Positions 22,532 to 34,909 of a stretch of DNA of 64,000 nucleotides are shown one piece after another (within the stretch, counting starts at the first letter, position 1; each line of letters begins with the position of its first letter). The stretch spans positions 21,100,847-21,164,846 of the forward strand of contig NC_079415.1 of NCBI RefSeq assembly GCF_026213295.1. The letters are read 5' to 3'. The notes under the pieces were generated by a model. The model was given only the letters and a program-made list of their open reading frames with translations. It did no database searches and had not been told where the DNA came from. The stretch is from Gadus chalcogrammus. Its lineage: Eukaryota; Chordata; Actinopteri; Gadiformes; Gadidae. The translations under genes and the position numbers were made by a program.

Positions 22532-24177
22532 TTCTTCTTCTTCTTCTTCTTTTGAGTTTATTTGGCGGTTGGCAAACCAATATGGTGCATTACCGCCACC
22601 TACTGTTTGTTTTAGAGCTTCGATGGAGGTTATACGTTATAAACTATGCAAAAACAACAACAAACAAAAGTAAATAAACAAAATTATATAGATAAAAAAC
22701 CACAGATTAAATTATAATCTGTCAAATAAACCTGTTGCTTTTAGATAACTCAATACATGTTTCCATGCTGGTGGTCTCAGTGAGGAAAAGGAGAGTAAAC
22801 CCTCTAAGGTCAAGCTTGTTTGACCCAAAGCTTTAACATTTTTCAACAGCTCCCTTCTCTCCAAATTGTACGCTTCACATTGTAGTAAAACATGCTCCAC
22901 TGTTTCTCTTCCATTACATTTTGGGCAGACCCCTGTTTCATGTTTGCCTATGATGTTCAGACTGTGGTTAAGACATGTGTGCCCTATGCGTAGTCTTGTG
23001 ATGATAACCTCACATCTTCGGTTCCAGCAGCCCTGTCTCCTTGTTACCACCTGCCTCTGGATTCTATGCAGGAACCAACCCTTATTTTCCCTATCCCATT
23101 GTTCTTGCCACACCTTGTTGATTTCAGATTTAATTATTGTTTTAACTTCAGATTTAGTTAATGGAACACCCAGCTGTATATCCTGTTTCAGTGCCTTTTT
23201 TGCCAACATGTCGACAACCTCATTGCCTTCTACTTCAGCATGGGATGGGACCCATAAAAAGCCCACCGTTATTTGCATCCTTTCTATTTTAAACAAACTC
23301 TGAAGAACCTCATAAACTAGATCAGGCCTACAGGTAGATTTGCCATTTGAAATGCTGACTAGAGCTGCCATTGAGTCTGAGCAAATGATGCATCTACTTG
23401 ACCTTCCCTCTTCTATCCACCAGAGAGCCAATAAAATGGCTAACAGCTCCACTGTGAATACTGCTAAATGATCTGACGTTCTTTTGATAATTGATACTTT
23501 AAACTGTGGTATGTGTACTGCAGCCCCTGTCCTACCTGTGTCTGGATCTTTTGACCCGTCTGTAAAAATTTGAATTGACCCGTTATACTTATCACTTATA
23601 TACTGTTGTATCAAACTATTCATCCCTCCAAATTCATTACATTGTTTTGATTTCTTAATACTTTCAAGATCTACTGTAGGCATGGGGAAAAGCCACGGGG
23701 GAGTTGCTGGTAGTGGTACTGTACAGCTATGTGTTAAATTGGATATCCCTAACTCCCTGGCAGAGCTATCTCCTACCCATCCAAAACTATTTAGCTTTGT
23801 GCGCCCATGCTCCCAGCATGGCTCTAGAACTGATTTGGTTGGATGATCTTGTTTGTGCCCTTGCAAATTAGTCCAGTATACCATGGACAACTGCCTACGC
23901 CTCAAATATAATGGTAACTCTCCAACCTCCACCTGTAGAGCTGCAACTGATGAAGTCTTGAATGCCCCACAACACAGCCGGATGGCCTGTGCCTGTGTTA
24001 CATCACATTTGGTAAGATGTGACTTTGCAGCTGAACCATATGCAATACACGCATAGTCTAATGCAGATCTAATTATGGCAATGTACATTTGCTTAAGAGA
24101 TTTCATACTGGCGCCCCAGCTACTTCCAGCTAAGCACCTCATTACATTGATTGCCTTTTTGCATCTCATCACTCCTC
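22532..24177 (-). mobile_element. I-clade LINE, 5' truncated
   Basis: Minus-strand non-LTR retrotransposon flanked by a 12-bp TSD, AACAAACGGCTC (22520-22531 and 24178-24189). Its 3' end is a (GAA)n run preceded by 'cgccaaataaactcaaaag' and a 'ggtggcggtaatgcaccat' motif, typical of fish I/Nimb-type elements. The 5' end is truncated within the reverse transcriptase. Confidence 0.88.
22712..24172 (-). CDS. RT thumb plus RNase H, I-clade LINE ORF2 fragment
   Basis: 486 codons without a stop. About residues 1-80 match the C-terminal (thumb) part of LINE reverse transcriptase (SLKQMYIAIIRSALDYACIA). About 200-330 is an RNase H domain (IQIFTDGSKDP, VELLAILLALWWIEE, CSDSMAAL, VGFLWVPSHAEVEGNEVVD), giving the D-E-D-D type acidic set. 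Near the end is a cysteine motif (CPKCNGRETVEHVLLQC). An RNase H domain in a fish LINE points to the I superclade. No upstream RT catalytic YADD is present, so it cannot transpose alone. The unbroken frame implies a recent insertion. Confidence 0.85.
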   Translation of the reverse strand: MMRCKKAINVMRCLAGSSWGASMKSLKQMYIAIIRSALDYACIAYGSAAKSHLTKCDVTQAQAIRLCCGAFKTSSVAALQVEVGELPLYLRRRQLSMVYWTNLQGHKQDHPTKSVLEPCWEHGRTKLNSFGWVGDSSARELGISNLTHSCTVPLPATPPWLFPMPTVDLESIKKSKQCNEFGGMNSLIQQYISDKYNGSIQIFTDGSKDPDTGRTGAAVHIPQFKVSIIKRTSDHLAVFTVELLAILLALWWIEEGRSSRCIICSDSMAALVSISNGKSTCRPDLVYEVLQSLFKIERMQITVGFLWVPSHAEVEGNEVVDMLAKKALKQDIQLGVPLTKSEVKTIIKSEINKVWQEQWDRENKGWFLHRIQRQVVTRRQGCWNRRCEVIITRLRIGHTCLNHSLNIIGKHETGVCPKCNGRETVEHVLLQCEAYNLERRELLKNVKALGQTSLTLEGLLSFSSLRPPAWKHVLSYLKATGLFDRL

Positions 24178-24387
24178 AACAAACGGCTCCTTGCTATGAT
24201 CCTATTTTGAAGTCCACGGCTCCATTAACTTCCGAATTAAATTAAATTCCGAATTAACTTCCATTAACTTCCAAAGTCTGAGATTTGTCCTTTACTTGAC
24301 ATGAATGGCGTTGAACACGGATATATAACACACATATCATTGAAATAGCTGGAACAGGCACGCATGTTTCATGTATTTATGCTTTTT

Positions 24388-24660
24388 ACATGTTGTGACT
24401 GTCTGAGTTTGTGATGTGAGTCTTTCTTCTATTGTGTCTCGTATTCATATACATGTTTTGACTGTCTGAGTTTGTGATGTGAGTCTATGGTCTTGTATAT
24501 ACATGTTTCATGTATTCATATGTTTTTTACATGTTGTGACTGTCTGAGTTTGTGATGTGAGTCTTTGGTCTCGTATTTATATGCATGCTTCATGTATTTA
24601 TGTTTTTTACATGTTGTGACTGTCTGAGTTTGTGATGTGAGTCTTTGTTCTATGTTCCCA
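24388..24660. repeat. Tandem repeat, 63-80 bp units
   Basis: Four units begin at about 24388, 24451, 24530 and 24610, each with 'gactgtctgagtttgtgatg'. Inverted copies lie at 54480-54640, showing it belongs to FB3. Confidence 0.8.
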
Positions 24661-24869
24661 CTCTTGGCCTGCACCTTGACGTGGTGAGTGGGCTTTAAAC
24701 TAAGCCAGGCCTTTTATATTTTTTCGTTTGTTATTCACAGTCTATCTTTTTAATGATACAAAGCCTTAATTAAACCCCTTCTCTTCTGTTTGCAGAAAAT
24801 GGAAACTTCAGAGTATATTTTATCTTAAGTTAGATAATCTTTTTTTGTTTCCTCATCAGATCCCAGTCC

Positions 24870-25632
24870 ATCATGCTCCTCTACTTGTCTGCCGTGCCAC
24901 CATCATGCCTCTTGCATCACCTCTCAGCACCTACCCAGCTGCATCTTATTCCATTTCGAAAAAGCGAGCATCTCACCAAGCAAAGTTTTGCTAATGCCTG
25001 CTCAAGTTATTTAAATACTTCATTCTATGGATATCTGAAAATATTTACAGATGGTTCTAAAGATCCCAAAGGACAATGTGGTATTGGCATATATATTCCA
25101 GAATTTGAAAAAGGATTTGGATATAGAGTGGGTGACTTTATCAGTATACTCAATCGAGATGGCCACAATAATAACCGCTCTTAGATGGGTTGTAGATACT
25201 AAGTTTTATAACAAATAATTCAATACGTGAAGATTTGGTGATAGAGGTAAAGCATCTTCTTTTAAATATTATAAGCCTTGGTTTAGTTATTCAGTTCTGT
25301 TGGATTCCAGCCCACCATGGAATATATGGCAATGAAATTGCTGATAAATTAGATAAAAGATACTAACCTAATTAGAAGAATTTAACCTTAAGTATATATA
25401 TTTTTTATTTTTATTTATTCATTTATTTTGTTAGTTTGTTTTATTTTGTTTATTTTGTTTCGTTAGTTTGGTTTTTTCTTTGAATTTATTTGTATGATTT
25501 TAAAGTATGATTTGCCAACGTCCTTGTCCTTGTCAACGTCCTTGTCACAAACTCCTGTGTAGTAGTCCAGTAGGTCGCGGTATATGGGGAAAAACTATGA
25601 TCCGCCACTAAACTAGAAGAAGAAGAAGATCT
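24870..25632 (+). pseudogene. LINE RNase H remnant (second I-clade copy)
   Basis: Frame from 24873 includes LKIFTDGSKDPKGQCGIGIY, an RNase H start like that of the 22.7-24.2 kb LINE. Further on (about 25296-25351) frameshifted sequence gives WIPAHHGIYGNEIADKL, the RNase H C-terminal motif. It ends in 'tagaagaagaagaag' (about 25614-25628) after a degraded 'ccagtaggtcgcggtatatg' tail. Several frameshifts and stops, so inactive. Confidence 0.75.
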
Positions 25633-26542
25633 CTGCATCCGGTACGTCACGGACTAGGTCACGTGTCCTGGCCACATAACGCGGAAGCAAATTATGGAAA
25701 GCCAAGAAGGCCACAATCCGGACCTAGAATGGCGCGGTAAAAGTGCAAAACCGCACGGAATCCGTACGGATTGGCAAGAATTCCGTACGTTTTGAATGAC
25801 TAATAGCCGCGGCTATTAGTCATTCACTCCGGCTATTAGTCATTCACTCCGGCTATTAGTTATTCACTCCGGCTATTAGGTATGCAGAACGAGCCCCTCC
25901 CTCTTCTTTGCTTGACCGCTAAAAGTTTGAAGGCTGTCTAACCGATCAGAGCTGCAGTGCCTCGATGTTTCGCTGTAACATAAAGCTGTGTTGTCTTTAC
26001 TAGTTTCACTACAATGTAAGGACCACCATTAGCTAGTGGAAAATAAATTTGTGTCTAGTAGCCTACAGTGATATAATTGTATATGTTAGGCTATATATTG
26101 AGATGGCAGTGTGCGAAATACCCGACAATATTCGGGGATGTCCTCATCCCCAGATTGTTCTCGATATGCAGTCGCCTGCTAGGCCATAACATTCAGGCAT
26201 GAAAATCACTCACCTTTCGGCGAAATTCGCCGTTTTGAAACCAAAATAGGTGACCTCCGTGAATCGTGTAGATTCGATGAAAAAATATTTATGGGGGGGG
26301 GGGGGGGGGGGGCAGGTTCAGAGGCCGGCCAGTTTATAGTCCTCCGTAAAGTGCTGTACTTATGCTGCGTTCGAGTATTCTCTGCGAACCGACTCGGATC
26401 TCGGATCTGACGCCACGCCCACACTTCAAGCGTTTTATTATTTCGCTCGGTCGTTGGAGGAAAACATGGACCCGGAAAGCTGTTGTCGCGGTAGCATTGG
26501 TAGAGGACCAGGCGCTCCAAAATAAGTAGGCTATAGGCCATA

Positions 26543-26605
26543 GTCAAGTCAAGTTTATTTATATAGCACATTTAAAACAACAGTAGTTGACCAAAGTGCT
26601 GCACA
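26543..26605 (+). mobile_element. Retroposon 3' tail fragment
   Basis: 'tcaagtttatttatatagca' and 'caaagtgctgcac' resemble the shared 3' tails of fish LINEs and SINEs. Confidence 0.5.
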
Positions 26606-26693
26606 CGAATACAATATATTTGTGTACATAGGCAGAGATACGGACGCAGTAAGGTATTGCAGTAATACGAGTGATTGAAAATACCATTTTAAC

Positions 26694-27765
26694 TAGGGCT
26701 GCAACAACGAATCGATAAAATCGAAAAAAATCGATTACTAAATGTCGTTGTGTCGCGCGATTAATAAGTTACTCATAGGCGCAGCACTGTTTACAGCCAG
26801 CCGCCGACAGGTTGGTTCACGGTTCATGCACGCCCACAGCGAGCTTCAGTGTGAGCGACCAAAGCTTGTATTTGTCATATCTTAAAACTGGACTGTAGGC
26901 CTACATAAAAGTGTTGTACCTTCACTGTCTTTAGGTTAAAAAAAAACTCCTTCAACTCAGTATCCGTCTAGTGGTCCAACCGAAAATTCTGTCAGCTGCT
27001 GCTGCTGCAGACGTTGTGCAGACGGGCTCGGAGTCGGCACCGCGTGCATCAACAGTCATTCAAAGCAGCGGTAGTAATCACACAACCGGACGGTGTAGAA
27101 AGTCCCGTCAGTTAAAAATAGTAATGCAGTTTTTAAATCCATGTTAAAATCGGCAGGATATAGATAGTTAGCTTATAAAAAACAACTAACCAATGGTCAC
27201 AAACAGTGTCAAATGTGATGTGTTCAGGTCGGCTCAGAAAAACGATTGATGCGTTCAAATGCAGCAGAAAATAAAAAATAAAAAATTGAGATGTTGGTGA
27301 AGACCAAAAAAAAAATTATATTACTTTCCCAGTAATATAAAATATATAGTAAAGATAGAATTAATTATGACCTGTTTAATGTCCTATCCTGAACTATCAT
27401 CATCTTATCAGCAATTAAAGCAATATTACAAGTTCTATTTCAAGGAGTCTCGAAAATGGTATCAATAGGTTTGACCGGTTAACCATGGACATCCCTTATA
27501 TACATATAAAAGTATATCATACATTGTATGTTTCTTTTTTGTGTTATCCCAGTTATGTTTTTTTAATCTTTTTATTATTTAATATTACTTTTAATAGTTC
27601 CGGGACGTTGGAGCAATAACCTGGTGTTTTTACATTTCAGTCTGCACTGTGAATTTGAAGTAATAATTCAGTTTTTGAATAAAGATGCGGCAATTCCAAT
27701 TTTATTTTTATTTTTTTCTATCCGATTCATCGATTAATCGATTATTAAAATAATCGTTAGTTGCA
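26694..27765. mobile_element. DNA element with TGCAAC..ATCGATT ends
   Basis: Left end 'gctgcaacaacgaatcgata' and right end 'taatcgttagttgca' are imperfect inverted repeats rich in ATCGATTA. This form is common among fish hAT-like non-autonomous elements. TSD not clear; no ORF. Confidence 0.55.
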
Positions 27766-27964
27766 TGGATACCCCGGACCCCACTAGAGGGATAATATCC
27801 TTCTCACCTTTTTCACCCCTGACCCGTTTTCATGCCTGAACATTACATAACATGAACTGAATAAATGCCAGGTATATAGCATATCGGAGACGGGCACACA
27901 ATCAGTGCATTTGCAAATGAGAGCCTGCAGTATGACCGATCTTGTGACATGTGGTCGGAGAGAG

Positions 27965-28143
<179 letters not shown>

Positions 28144-28241
28144 AAGTTGTTGAAGGAAGTGTTTCTATTTGACGTTACAATATTTCATGGATGCAAGCAA
28201 GCCAAGACGATCAATCTCTATATCTATAGCCTATACATGAC

Positions 28242-28304
<63 letters not shown>

Positions 28305-29111
28305 CACACACACACTTTAAACACACTGGTAAAGCAATAGGAGCCTGCATTGGCTAAAGTTGTTGCGATGCGCGTTATTTTATAACAGGGAGGGGCAAAG
28401 TTGTGCATTACAATGCAAACACGACAATAATTGGCACCGTTCTTGCGCACTCAGAAGAACATGAACTGAATAAATGCCAGGTATATAGCATATCGGAGAC
28501 GGGCACACAATCAGTGCATTTGCAAATGAGAGCCTGCAGTATGACCGATCTTGTGACATTATTTAACCATCCATCTACAGCTAATACGATCAGACAGATA
28601 CATCATTGATCACATATAAGCCCATTACAAGCCCAACATCACCACGGCAGGTGCGCTCTCTCTCGCACATTCACACAATCACTCCAACTTCTCCAACTCC
28701 AAGGCAAGACTGTTTCAATAATACGACCACAAACAACCACAACTAAACAGCCTACATATCCACAACAATGCACAAAAATCAGTTCATTGCGTCTATCTTC
28801 TGTTTGCCGCACATGGCTAATTTGCATACTTGCACATGACGATCGGCTCCGCTTGTCAAAAAAATAGAACGTAGGCCTATTTGTGAATAAATGCTTTTCA
28901 TTCTGAATACTGGACTTGGTGAGCTTAAATATGCGACAATTAAGTGACCTTTAGTGAGATGGCCTAAAACGTAATACAAATGAATTATTCTAGGACATAG
29001 GCTTTCAGGATCAATGTAATGCACAACTTTGCCCCTCCCTGTTATAAAATAACGCGCATCGCAACAACTTTAGCCAATGCAGGCTCCTATTGCTTTACCA
29101 GTGTGTGCGTG

Positions 29112-29232
<121 letters not shown>

Positions 29233-29328
29233 GTCATGTAGGCTATAGATATAGAGATTGATTGTCTTGGCTTGCTTGCATCCATGAAATATTGTAACGT
29301 CAAATAGAAACACTTCCTTCAACAACTT

Positions 29329-29433
<105 letters not shown>

Positions 29434-30080
29434 TCTCTCTCCGACCACATGTCACAAGATCGGTCATACTGCAGGCTCTCATTTGCAAATGCACTGATTG
29501 TGTGCCCGTCTCCGATATGCTATATACCTGGCATTTATTCAGTTCATGTTCATGTTATGTAATGTTATGGCCTAGCAGGCTACTGCATATCGAGAATCTG
29601 TGGATGAGGACATCCCCGAATATTGTCGGGTATTTCGCACACTGCCATCTCAATATATAGCCTAACATATACAAATATATCACTGTACTAGACACAAATG
29701 TATTTTCCACTAGCTAATGGTGGTCATTACATTGTAGTGAAACTAGTAAAGACAACACAGCTTTATGTTACAGCGAAACATCGAGGCACTGCAGCTCTGA
29801 TCGGTTAGACAGCCTTCAAACTTAGCGGTCAAGCAAAGAAGAGGGAGGGGCTCGTTCTGCATACCTAATAGCCGGAGTGAATAACTAATAGCCGGAGTGA
29901 ATGACTAATAGCCGGAGTGAATGACTAATAGCCGCGGCTATTAGTCATTCAAAACCGTACGGATTCCGTACGGAAACCGTACGGAATTCTTGCCAAACCG
30001 TACGGAATCCGTGCGGTTTTGCACTTTTACCGCGCCATTCTAGGTCCGGATTGTGGCCTTCTTGGCTTTCCATAGCAAAT

Positions 30081-30511
30081 CGCTCCTGTATGTTACCATG
30101 CGCCACTGAGCAGTTTGCATAGGAATGAATGGGCGGCCATTTTCCAGTCCGTGGTCCATCCTTTATTATGTCCATGGACACTCCCCGTACTCAACGGCAG
30201 CCATCTTAGCTACGTAGCGAAAGAGGCGGAGCCAGGCTGAACCAAAGTCGGCGCATTACCATAGTCTGCATTAATGGAGTCATTTTGTAGTTTTTATAGT
30301 TTTTATAGCTGCTAGGCGTAAAGAGTTCACCGTTCAAAGCGGGATGTTTATTGCGGGGGAGGAGCCACGGCGGCAAACGTGATCGTAATTTCCGGTTAGT
30401 GCACCACGGAGTAGGCTACTCGATTTGGAACAGCACTCACTGAAAAATTAACGTAGTAGACAGTGCGGATAGTATACTTCCTTTAAGTATAGGCCTACTC
30501 ATGGAAGCACA
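30081..30511. other. Unassigned TE-like sequence inside the R1 copy C nest
   Basis: Contains 'ggaacagcactcactg' and repeated AGTA/TACT motifs resembling the block at 22044-22150 in reverse complement. It may be the other end of whatever element first split R1 copy C. No gene. Confidence 0.35.
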
Positions 30512-32805
30512 GGTATGGTCTCACGAAAATACGTGACTCTGTCACGTTATTTAATCTATTGAAACGTGATCAGGGACACGTAGGCCTATTTTCTAAATTT
30601 TGTATTTCAATTGGAAGTAGGCTATTTGTAGTGTCACTAAGCATGACTTCCAAACTAAGGTTCTGTCCGGGAGCGTTCTCCCTAATGTCCCTTATGGAGC
30701 TCCGTACAGATCATTCATTGTTGAAAATTGTCTGTGATATAACTAACAAATGACAGCTTTTGGCCACCCGTTTCTACTTAAAATTGTCTGTGATAACTAA
30801 CAATACGACAGCTTTTGGCCACCCGTTTCTACTTTCCCCTTTGATACTGAGAAATTGTGACAATACACGGATATATTAAATGCAGGTGCGCTGCTCTGTA
30901 GGCAAACCGCAAAGGAAACAAGGGTAGCTGCTTCATCTGTTCTTTTTAGAATTGTATGTCTTGATGTTTATTTTATCTAGCCATCAACTCTCTTGTTTTT
31001 GGCTATGTGAATGAACGTCCGCGTCGATGCCTCGATCGCAAGTCCAGTGTCGCGAGCGGACGTTGCCAGACATCTAGAAATCATACCGTATTTAATGGGT
31101 TGTAGTGAGTGTAACATAATTCACCTACAGTATTTTGTTATGTGTTGTTCTTTCAATTGTGTTGGGCATGTCGTTTACTATCTTGGTGGTTCAGGGATCG
31201 CTGTCCCTTTTAAGGATTACGAGCGTCTCATGACGTCAGAGCCCATGCAGGATTTGTTTACCTTCAGCACATTTTGATTTCCTGTTTCTCTCTTACTAAA
31301 TAAACGAGTCACACAACTGTGTGCTCAACTTGCGAAATTGTATCTCTCCCTTATGGCAATTTCCACAGGGTTATCATTAATATTGATGTGTAGGGGTTGT
31401 TTATAACTCGTGAATAATATTGTTTAGACCACGGTCTGGGGGAATACTCTGATTCTGATTGGCTGCAGTGCGTGCATTAACTCCTGATATAGCCCTACAG
31501 ACACCTGCTAAGTAGTTCCAGTCAGTGTTTAGATTCTCTGCCCGAGCCCGACGCGGGCCGGGTCGGGCCGATATTTCCCACCACCAGCGTTTTTATTTTT
31601 ATTTTACCATTGGTTTATTGGCCTAATCTGAGGAGAAATCTATGCCATGAACAGAAATATTATAGGCCTTCATTACACGGGTCTTCTCAATGACGTGGAA
31701 CGCTCCGTTCATGGGTAGTAGTCCGGTGACTTGTCTATCCCAGCGTCTTCCGTTGCTAAGCGACGTCACCGTCTTTGCAGACAAATTATTTCTCTGCTGA
31801 TCAACACTACGAATGGCCAAAAGACTTGTACCCCCCCCCCCCCCCTTAAATAAATACTATGGCAGAATTATTATTATTATTATTATTATTATTCTCATTC
31901 AACTTGAACATGTGTTTTTACAGTAGAGTGGTGGAGGGATGACGTATGTTGGCCAACCCGGAAGTGAGCGTCGCCCTGGATTCCCTCGACAAAAAGCCAA
32001 CAGGTTTTGCCATTGGATTTTGGATTATTGCTGAAACATTTGCATCTTTGAAGCACCTCCTCAAAAACTGAAAATAAATAAATAGATAAAAATAACCGTG
32101 CTCCAAAGAACGAAATGTAAACCAATGCATTCTGAATGGGAGTGTTTCTCTGATTTTTCCATGCTACACAGAACGAAATGTAAACCCATGCAAATAAAGA
32201 CTTCATGGTCATAATAATTTAAATATCATTAATATCCTGAGTGTGTAGGGTGGTATTCAATTTCTTTCAACGGGGCTGCATCCAGTCACTTGACCGTTAT
32301 GGTTGCTATGGTGGTTGCTATCGACCGCCCCCTCTAATCCTTACATGGCTCTAAAAACCACGCGGCAAAGGAGCTGCCGTCCATTGTGTTGTTTTTGTCG
32401 TAAACTAGGGTCCGATGGTTAGAAAATAGGCAGATATTCCAAGGTATCCTTAAAAGGCAGCTTGGATGTTTTTATTTTCTGCAGTTTAGACTGCTACTAT
32501 AACCTATTTTGGAAAGCAAAACACCAAGCTCATTGATTTAACGAGGCAGGGTCATTTGAAACAATTTATTAAATAAATATTTGTGAGATGTCATTACTTC
32601 TCCTGAGTTTGCTTCCTATTTATGTCGAGTATACACCCCTACTGTCCACAAGCATCCCTCCCACCTCCCCATATGGATTCGCAGAACTGTTGCCACGTCC
32701 CAGTGGTGGAGGTATCATATATATGAAAGAGGGCATTCAATTATACTATAATGATCAATTAGGAGGCCGAAGCCCTAAAGGAAATTATGCAATAGGTGAC
32801 TGAGG
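30512..32805 (+). mobile_element. R1 repeat, copy C, right part
   Basis: Continuous match to the reverse complement of 10750-13010, including the solo LTR, a short poly-C run (31831-31846), an (ATT)n tract and the 'ttaacgaggcagggt' segment. The TTAA target of the piggyBac insertion in copy A is empty here (about 32448). Confidence 0.8.
31101..31367 (+). mobile_element. Solo LTR in R1 copy C
   Basis: 267 bp, TGTAGTGA...TTCCACA, with ctaaataaacgagtcacaca (polyA-type signal). 4-bp TSD GGGT (31097-31100 and 31368-31371). Same insertion as 12214-12479. Open frame 31011-31277 overlaps it by chance. Confidence 0.85.
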
Positions 32806-33089
32806 GGCAACATTTGAGAACCCCTTTAGTGAGGCTGCTGGTTCACACTGTTGCACATTTGTTTTGTTTGCTTGGAAGATCGGAAATTAAACTTGCAGAA
32901 ATCTAAATTCACGACTGGACAGTTGACTCTTTTCCCCTGCACTGCGTAAGATTCGTCCCCCCTGGCGACTCAGTGGCTATTTTGATTACGTTGCTTTGTT
33001 TGATTTCTTAATTTTCAAAGTTTGTTTTATTGAGGACAAATCGCCACTGCAATATGTATTATGTGTACTGTGTTAGAGTGTCATTTTGT

Positions 33090-33163
33090 GTCATTTTGGT
33101 TGGTGGTGTGCCCCAGGATTTTGTAAATGTAAAAAGTGCCGCGGCTCAAAAAAGGTTGAAAAT
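33090..33163 (+). mobile_element. hAT-type terminal fragment
   Basis: 'gaaaaagtgcc'-like sequence (tgtaaaaagtgccgcggctc followed by aaaaaaggttgaaaat) resembles the 3' end of hAT/Charlie elements. Truncated at the Harbinger copy B boundary. Confidence 0.45.
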
Positions 33164-33166
33164 TAG

Positions 33167-33208
33167 GGGCCGTATTCACAAAGCATTTTATCTTACCGCT
33201 AGGAGTGC
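33167..33208 (-). mobile_element. PIF/Harbinger transposon, copy B, left end
   Basis: Starts gggccgtattcacaaagcat, the Harbinger TIR of copy A, and follows the copy A right end base for base to 'ggagtgctcct'. It is then interrupted by the LINE; similarity resumes at about 39382. Confidence 0.88.
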
Positions 33209-33370
33209 TCCTCTTCCTCTTCCTCTGCATTACCTCATCGACGATGACCTCCAGCCTCATCTCTCCCACAGCTATCTCTCCAGCCCCAATGTCTCCTCCC
33301 TTTGCGATTTTCCAGCCGAATATAAGAGACTGGAATATGTTGGAATATCTGCGTCATTGATAGCATCGCC

Positions 33371-34139
33371 ATGTCCTGGCAACAGGCTGATAACTCCCAA
33401 GAGGATGGCGCCCCCCCCCCCACTAAGAGAGTAAACAAAGGGAAACTTAGACACACTGCTAACCTCACAAATCTCATATCTATTGCCTCAAAACCAAAAA
33501 CAACCTTAAAGCCTATCAACAACACCATCAGGATGGCTCTACTTAATGTGAGGTCTCTTAATAACAAATCATTTTTAGTTAATGATTTTATTACCACTTC
33601 TAAACTGGATTTTATGTTTTTAACTGAAACATGGCTGGAACAAATTAACAGTGCAACCGTTCTGATAGAGACAGCTCCTCCCAACTATAACTTTTTTGAT
33701 GCATGTAGATCTGGAAAAAGAGGTGGAGGGGTTGCTGCTATATTTAAAAATGTATTTCAGGGGAAACAGATGTTATTTGGTGATTTTCCATCGTTCAAAT
33801 ACCTTAGTGCTGTATTGAAATGCTCCCCCAGAGTTCTCCTATTAATTATTTACAGGCCACCCACATATTCTGCAAATTTTTGACTTCACAGAATTATTGT
33901 CTAGCATCTCCACAGAATTTGACTGTCTAGTTATAACTGGTGACTTCAATTTTCATACTGATGATTTGAATGACAAGTGTGCAAAAAAACGTTTTGCCAT
34001 TTTGGACACATTTGAACTGTCTCAACATGTGAAAGAGGCTACTCATTGTAAGGGGCGCACTCTAGACCTGGTTTTCACAAAGGGCCTCAATGTTTCTTGT
34101 GAGAAGGTGAAATCCTCCCCCTTCTCACTGTCTCACATT
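33371..34139 (+). pseudogene. LINE ORF2 endonuclease domain, N-terminal part
   Basis: Apurinic-type endonuclease (DNase I fold) of a LINE, which nicks target DNA to prime reverse transcription. Visible motifs: MALLNVRSLNNKS, FLTETWLE (catalytic Glu), RGGGVAAIF, LLIIYRPP, then in another frame VITGDFNFH and TLDLVFTKG. A frameshift lies near 33880, and the coding sequence is cut at 34139 by an insertion. The frame resumes at 37052 with DLSVTDPSLSDHF, containing the conserved SDH. Confidence 0.85.
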
Positions 34140-34909
34140 AGAGAAATGATTATTGTTATTATTATATTGTGTGTGTATATAGATTATAATGGGCTGGTGT
34201 AAGATTGGTCTTCCGTCCCGGTAGGGGGAAGTATGCTAACGGCCTGATTCCACCTGACGCGTTACGGCAACGTTACGGCAGCGGCACGTCTTGGCCGCGG
34301 TCACCGCAGCAGATAGGTTCCACTCTAATCAATGAGACCATTTCCACCGGGCGCGGCTGCGGAACGTCTCAGCAGCGTCCCAGGAGCGGCGTGCCGCGCC
34401 GCAGCGCTATCATTCCGTAGCATTCCTATTTTTGCCGCGAGCCGCTGCTGAACCGCGTCAACTTCAACAGAGCAGATCGATCAGGGCAGGAAGTGAAAAA
34501 GTAAAAGCCATAGAGAATTCCGCTCAATTTTCAAAATAAAACACAATAAATAAAACACCAACATTATTACGTCATGACCGGTGGCACCAGGTCAGCAGTC
34601 AATCAATCAAAGGGTCTCAAATCATCCTTTTTATAAGAACAATGTCAGAAAGGACAAAGCCTGGCATTTAATTGCAGTAGTTTTGGGAGTGGAAGGTGAG
34701 TACATTAGGTTTAGGATTATCGCGGGATCTCGTGATCTCGCGTGAATACGGCTGGCTCCAAGGGCGTAACCACGCATTCTTTGGGGGGGTCGTGTCCCCC
34801 CCAATGTTGAGAAAATACTAACCTGTCCCCCCCAATATTCAGCAGGATAAAATGTAAAATATATGTTCTCTTTTTATGAACCCTGTCAATGGATCGGTCT
34901 CTTGTTATG

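Larger units (their letters stand above)
22160..24660. mobile_element. FB3 foldback element, copy A (interrupted)
   Basis: 22160-22531 matches the right palindrome arm of the 54480-55470 copy (shared 'ctggatatcaatcaaaggct', 'agctgaaaggag'). 24388-24660 matches its tandem block in reverse complement. A LINE (22532-24177) separates the two. The true ends are not resolved. Confidence 0.6.
26194..27838. mobile_element. Nested DNA element with CAGGCATGAAAA ends
   Basis: Ends CAGGCATGAAAA / TTTTCATGCCTG and a perfect 6-bp TSD, AACATT (26188-26193 and 27839-27844). The empty site 'taatgttatggcc' is intact at 29560-29572 on the other arm of the same FB2 and at 1396-1408 in copy 1. The interior contains a G-homopolymer, a retroposon tail (about 26543-26605) and a TIR element with ATCGATT-rich ends. 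Confidence 0.88.

Noticed and set aside
31011..31277. 88-codon ORF
   Set aside because: It overlaps the start of a solo LTR and is not open in the matching copies at 12214-12479 or 43466-43735.
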